From: Styela clava
Lineage: Eukaryota; Chordata; Ascidiacea; Stolidobranchia; Styelidae
Direction: 5' to 3'
Assembly (NCBI RefSeq): GCF_964204865.1
Contig: NC_135262.1
Location: 7,564,001 to 7,628,000, forward strand
Length of the DNA: 64,000 bases
The notes below the pieces were generated by a model that was not told the DNA's origin, ran no database searches, and was given only the letters and a program-made list of their open reading frames with translations. Every line of letters begins with the position of its first letter. The stretch's first letter is position 1. This document shows positions 60,601 through 64,000 of this stretch, piece by piece. A program made the translations under genes and the position numbers.

Positions 60601-61728
60601 GATTGCTATGAACGACTTATTGAGGTTATACTGCATATTATATCATGGAAAGGTATCAAATCTGACCCTAAAATGCTGCGCTCAATATTATACAGCATTA
60701 GTCGAAGAATTTCAACAGATGTAAGTGAAGACTCGTCCATGGAACATTTGCTGAAAACAACGTTTTCCTATTTAAAAAACTTTGAAAACACAGTGACTAA
60801 GACATCGCTGTATTCTGCAGCAAATCTTACGAAACTACTTTTTGTGATAAAAAATTTTGAAAACGATAATGACATAAAGGAAGAACTTAATTCAGACATT
60901 AATTCTTTCACTTTAACAATGCTCAAAACGGAATGGTCATCCACTTCAGGACAAGCGTCAAATGCCAGTGGAAAGAGAAATGAAATGTTGGGGTTGATTC
61001 TACGCTACAACCTTCAAACTTCTAAGGACGTCATGACAACAATCGGACATTTTGTGGATGAAGGCTTGTGCAAACTTGGACAATCAGACATGGAAGATTT
61101 CATATATCCTTGTTTTACTAGGTCTAATGTACATGTACTCTATGCTTGCCTTTTCGAGATCTTGACAGATGAAATTGGTAAAATTCCTGGTATCAAATCA
61201 AAACATGATGAATCTGAAAGCATTGAACTTCTGCTAAAGTGGAATGACGCTATGAAAGTTGTTGGCGTAGTGATCAGGCTTTTGCGCGACTTCAAACACA
61301 AGTCAAATATATTGACTTCGTTGAAATATGGTCGCATTCTTATAGAGAGTTTTATAAAAACTGGGATGACAACATGTGAAAAAATGTTTCCCTTGTATCA
61401 AGATGATGTCATCAGTATCTTAAAGCATCTTCAAATTACGACAAGACAACTTCAACATCTCACATGCCACTCCAAAGTTGTTAAAGATGTTTCTTTCGCG
61501 AAGCAAGTACCGCCTTTGAAAAAATGTCTCGAGACTCTACTTTTTAGAGTCAAGGGTATGTTGGCACTCCACAATTGTCAAGAAGCGTTTTGGCTTGGAA
61601 ATTTAAAAAATAGAAACATTCAAGGTGAAGAGATTCTCTCACAGATATCACAACAGGACAATTCAGATGATGATTCTGCGAGTGTTGCAAATGAATATCC
61701 TGATATGTCATACAGTGAGAGTTACTGA
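57661..61728 (+). CDS. FANCD2: Fanconi anemia group D2 protein, single exon
   Basis: An uninterrupted 1355-codon frame spans the whole family length (human about 1450). FANCD2 pairs with FANCI, is monoubiquitinated by the FA core complex/FANCL-UBE2T and clamps on DNA to direct interstrand crosslink repair in the nucleus. Conserved blocks in order include VPQLILNQLRWLDVIDDVES, ACAIVTSLPEIVGDDLHSKV, LPVVVKYLLQTMNTHNAE, KFRCIGIIGAVNM (559-571), ALNWFREQISMF, YFRELDTSALQLLQ, LKYGRILIESFIKTGM and NCQEAFWLGNLKNRNIQGEE. The N terminus is Lys/Arg-rich, a likely nuclear signal; the C terminus is acidic. Residue 561, where I align the vertebrate ubiquitinated lysine, is arginine; Lys559 is present. No introns are present although vertebrate genes have dozens. 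AATAAA follows at 61849. Confidence 0.95.
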   Translation: MPTTKRPSSTFNNSKQKQKKTDGEMDQFPDAFTGKSLFIKMIKQCGVVLMNGESPNIIKQDQTIFLKEFLKVIKRHEEYPEIVDDIIEGIKKYAEDEQRFVRMMLTTNTLDDENVGSAPTAVQDSVIRLMLKTQPLQSSVAHMLVKKLENYKEASSLQLGRDSFSSQHETINVPQLILNQLRWLDVIDDVESIATSLLDAASDMSYQSACAIVTSLPEIVGDDLHSKVALRLKELIVSNVELTIAILDTLCCLNCSDTTMDDVKQTIFASLHTVKIEELPVVVKYLLQTMNTHNAERSISCLRNHLTFSPIALSQSSQSSQSNRKEASEESSIRLTAEAILYAAQYQPFVADIWIKILKNIQEDEFTSTDLVCLLLLCSNCNSTHKKSAMSLMKSKCSSGTLSDDLILMTFKECSHVLIPYFSTVADLAAQFVGSNSSNLQHFGSVLYSTSFAYLDNYCRQEVIGCLIEHVGSFCVTEADTALTILRNLAVDNLSLLIPFTLFIRGLLDHIDRLTCYQIRLVYEVLSRLAFDKSTTRAPTIEDELHMLIRKQLTHTSTKFRCIGIIGAVNMLCILGRMENCDESGYKTAISILNLLEENTIQDNRIRAYYLDELSYIFTKNFDSRLSKRCFKIFHKEMNENFLNGKDMLRKTHDPNTKAMFAISENDADKSIPIFHSVQACDYRQALLCPLLKVLEETNNADISESSSFAFGPVVLHSALDVKSFKLYGLTEQKMILNSLFVALNWFREQISMFSKTASSFCHALIRINNIIQLEKILETLVPAIHKYSPPVAILDFSFSTPAPLETSSVSTQEEVDMSTSAQSADDTSVSTVKKTSKSSKKTEVAFHVRSLKSQYFRELDTSALQLLQIAMGEEMFDLNVNINTDSEKENQLFPSQLVYLLQELKSKVCYKLQEKKISPFSATPTHVGFEKLDRINASEFGKSACRLLPHLCNHLESISTPLQGDEIEDFEFEKSNILIDCYERLIEVILHIISWKGIKSDPKMLRSILYSISRRISTDVSEDSSMEHLLKTTFSYLKNFENTVTKTSLYSAANLTKLLFVIKNFENDNDIKEELNSDINSFTLTMLKTEWSSTSGQASNASGKRNEMLGLILRYNLQTSKDVMTTIGHFVDEGLCKLGQSDMEDFIYPCFTRSNVHVLYACLFEILTDEIGKIPGIKSKHDESESIELLLKWNDAMKVVGVVIRLLRDFKHKSNILTSLKYGRILIESFIKTGMTTCEKMFPLYQDDVISILKHLQITTRQLQHLTCHSKVVKDVSFAKQVPPLKKCLETLLFRVKGMLALHNCQEAFWLGNLKNRNIQGEEILSQISQQDNSDDDSASVANEYPDMSYSESY

Positions 61729-61848
61729 TAAGGAGTATTTAAAAAAGACTCCAACTCTATAATGTAAAGTACTAAATGTGTGGTGATGTATTCTTGTACA
61801 CAAGTTCTTGATGATGTTGTTTAATTTTCATGCTTGTTTTGTCTTTTA

Positions 61849-61854
61849 AATAAA
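61849..61854 (+). terminator. FANCD2 polyadenylation signal
   Basis: AATAAA lies 121 bp after the FANCD2 stop codon, the first such hexamer downstream. Confidence 0.6.
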
Positions 61855-61959
61855 ATTACGTTTCTAAAAAGGAAACAATATCTGATTTTTCTAAAGTCTT
61901 GAGATTGGAACTTGTTAAAGGAATCAGTCGTGCCACTAAAACCAACCGTATTTTATTAA

Positions 61960-62158
61960 AAATGGATCGTGCGTCTTGTTAGCCAGTGCGCCTCAATGTA
62001 TGGATTTGACAGTGCTTCATTTCCTACACCCAAAGCCTGCTGTATTTCACTGACCACAACGCGCACTTTGAACCCCCCCAACACCCCCCCCCCCCCCCCC
62101 CCCCAAAATGGATCGCGCGCTCCATTAGCCGGTACGGTGGTGCTTCATTTCCTACACT
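61960..62158. repeat. Direct repeat flanking a poly-C tract
   Basis: Two related segments (61960-62030 and 62106-62158) begin AAAATGGATCG and contain TTAGCC.GT and TGCTTCATTTCCTACAC. Between them lies a C-run of about 21 bases at 62084-62104. It looks like part of a decayed repeat element. Confidence 0.55.
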
Positions 62159-62681
62159 AAAAACCAGTGCCGCTTGCGTCGTATAGCCGAATGTGTGGAC
62201 AAAACCCCAATTTAATCAATAATTACGGTGCGCCTTATAGTCGTTAAAAAATGCGCTGATGACAAATTAGTAAAATTGCAAATAATAGTAAACACCGGTA
62301 TCGAAATTTTGTAGTCAAAACTGAAAAATTTTTGGTGTTAGTTAGCGCAAAACTGTATACTGTTGTATATATAAATTATAAGTATCGGGACGGAATCATA
62401 AAATTGGTCCACCGGACTCGGTAATTGCGTAACTAATAGTATCGTACAACATTAGATACGATCTTTGCATATATACGATTTTAATCAGCATTAGCCTTCA
62501 AATTTGAGCGAAGACGAAAGTAGTAACATCCGACGAAAATAAATATACCTAAAAATGATTTGAGGTTTGAAAAATTGACGTTTGACGTAAAAAGGCCAGT
62601 CACTGGAAAGCATTCCGATTTGATAACATTTGCGATTGAAAGCACATTGCATTTGTTTTGCTGTGTTGCAGTTCAATAAGA

Positions 62682-62989
62682 ATGACTGATGATGCTGATA
62701 ACGATATGGGGGTTAATGAAAATATGCCAACTGAAGAAAAAGGTTTTATAATATTATTAAATAAAATTGTTTGTGCATTCTTAGTACAATTTGTAAATTT
62801 TTTTTAGATGAATTGAAAATATCTTCTGATCTCGAAGACATAAAAATTCTGCTGGAATCTTTCATTGCAAAGCAAATTCAAGTACTGGAAGCACTCGCTA
62901 ATGCTGCGGAAAACCAAAAAATTGAAATGCAATCAAATTTTGCAAAACAACAGGAGAAATTTGCCAAAAATTTTCGTGAATTTTTTTAA
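62682..62989 (+). CDS. Small two-exon gene, predicted 80-residue coiled-coil protein
   Basis: Exon 1 (62682-62742) encodes MTDDADNDMGVNENMPTEEK, and exon 2 (62808-62989) completes a D codon and continues ELKISSDLEDIKILLESFIA to a TAA after NFREFF. The intron is 65 bp, GT..AG, with a T-rich acceptor. The N-terminal third is acidic; the rest has heptad-like Leu/Ile/Phe spacing and no helix breakers, so a coiled coil is likely. AATAAA follows at 63022. An acceptor-like TGTGTTGCAG lies 11 bp before the ATG, so either a 5' UTR intron or a spliced leader could join there. I do not recognise the family. Confidence 0.6.
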
Positions 62990-64000
62990 TCTGATAATTG
63001 TATAGAATATAGATGGACTAAAATAAATTGACAACTCCCGTGTGTACAAATCCAAGTTTTGCTGGCGACACACGGGAGACAAAAGAATTGTGTTTAAATA
63101 TTTCTGCATTGTTTTGTGTAGCATGGAAAGATTTTGTTGGGGTTGTTGTTGTTTCTCGTCAGGTAGTGGACCAATGGATGCGAAATTTCAGTTCTTATAG
63201 ATAAAATAGGACAATTACTTTTACTCTTTTCAATATTTTTAGATTCCTGAGTTCACTATATTCAGCCTTCGATTTTGCTAGTTTTCAAAATACACGGAAA
63301 CACTTTCATGTTATATTTCTTTTAAAGCTTGACTGGCCATATTAGTCATATAACCTTTGTGTCGATACATTTGGGAATTGCTCTCTTGTTTTTTTTATTG
63401 TATATATTTGTTTTCAACAGTGTCATATTCGTTACTTCTGGCAGGCCTTGCAATAGCTATCTCATTACGACTGGGCATTTATGGTTAGTTGATATCTATA
63501 TATTATTAATGTGAGTGATAAATATTCTCAATGAATAGTCTCCCTTATAAGTTTTATTCAGAAACTCGTAAAATGAATCTACGAAACTTACACATTTTTA
63601 ATATCCCGAAACTAATTCCTTTAACACAGTCTTAATACTGGTCCGAATCATTTGAGTATTAATGATCAACCATTCTTTCTGTTAAGTCAGCAAATACCAC
63701 TGGGAGAGCTTTGGAGTAGAGACTTCTAAATTGGAATACAAGATGGAGATCTTAAAAAATAGGACAATGGAATCAAAACTGCAGTATGAGCAATTTACAA
63801 GAAGATGAAGAAAGTTTGATGATGTTATCATCAGGTTACAAGTCGATAGCAAGAAATCTCTCCTGCGCGTTTTAAATGATTTATAATCTATGTTTTGCAG
63901 TTATTTTGAATAAAAACGTGTTATTTATAAGTAAATGGATATGTGCGTCATGGAAAAATCTCCTGTTTTAAAATTGTCGTCAGTTTTTGGTAAGTCAAAG
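62990..64000. other. 3' flank of the small gene, end of window
   Basis: AATAAA at 63022-63027 is the likely polyadenylation signal of the small gene. A possible coding fragment lies at 63689-63808. The remainder shows no gene. Confidence 0.45.
63689..63808 (+). CDS. Possible coding fragment, Lys/Glu-rich helix
   Basis: Following an AAGTCAG acceptor-like site, an open stretch reads KYHWESFGVETSKLEYKMEI, continues LKNRTMESKLQYEQFTRR and stops. The helical, charged composition resembles C-terminal coiled regions of Myb/MADF-type proteins, but it is too short for assignment and no partner exon was found. Confidence 0.2.
   Translation, partial: SKYHWESFGVETSKLEYKMEILKNRTMESKLQYEQFTRR

Larger units (their letters stand above)
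61729..62681. other. FANCD2 3' flank and spacer
   Basis: It contains the FANCD2 polyadenylation signal, then a repeated segment: AAAATGGATCG.GCG through TGCTTCATTTCCTACAC occurs at 61960-62030 and 62106-62158, with a run of about 21 C between. Nothing else is recognised before the small gene at 62682. Confidence 0.5.

Overview
This is nuclear DNA from an animal. Protein-coding exons are separated by GT..AG introns, the spacers are AT-rich, and DNA-transposon remnants are dense. The proteins are typical metazoan orthologs (LENG8, CDO1, DHCR24, GTPBP1, CHMP3, FANCD2). Short genes, many small introns and abundant hAT/MITE copies suggest an invertebrate, perhaps a tunicate, but the sequence does not settle the species.

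Layout. 1-8384 (+): 3' part of LENG8, with twelve visible exons. One intron holds a complete hAT element ending 16 bp before a splice acceptor. Another holds a 1.3-kb near-perfect palindrome flanked by a target-site duplication. 8385-13774: spacer with MITEs. 13775-22618 (-): CDO1 (cysteine dioxygenase), five exons including a 12-codon last exon. 22619-34093: long spacer with a hAT MITE, a tandem duplication upstream of CDO1 and a 2.9-kb element with long inverted ends. 34094-35683 (+): DHCR24 in one exon. 39545-52843 (-): GTPBP1 (GTP-binding translational GTPase family) in twelve exons; its second intron carries a 5.8-kb hAT insertion, and two inverted copies of one MITE lie in other introns. 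54091-54747 (-): CHMP3 (ESCRT-III) in one exon. 57661-61728 (+): FANCD2 in one 4-kb exon, with arginine where the vertebrate protein has its monoubiquitinated lysine. 62682-62989 (+): an unassigned two-exon gene for an 80-residue, probably coiled-coil protein.

The genes do not form one pathway. They cover RNA processing/export (LENG8), cysteine catabolism (CDO1), sterol synthesis (DHCR24), a translation-type GTPase (GTPBP1), membrane remodelling (CHMP3) and DNA crosslink repair (FANCD2). The points of most interest are the FANCD2 K-to-R position, the mixture of three intronless genes with intron-rich neighbours, the giant palindromic element and the large hAT without a recognisable transposase. 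All homology statements rest on remembered family sequences and visible motifs; no search was run.
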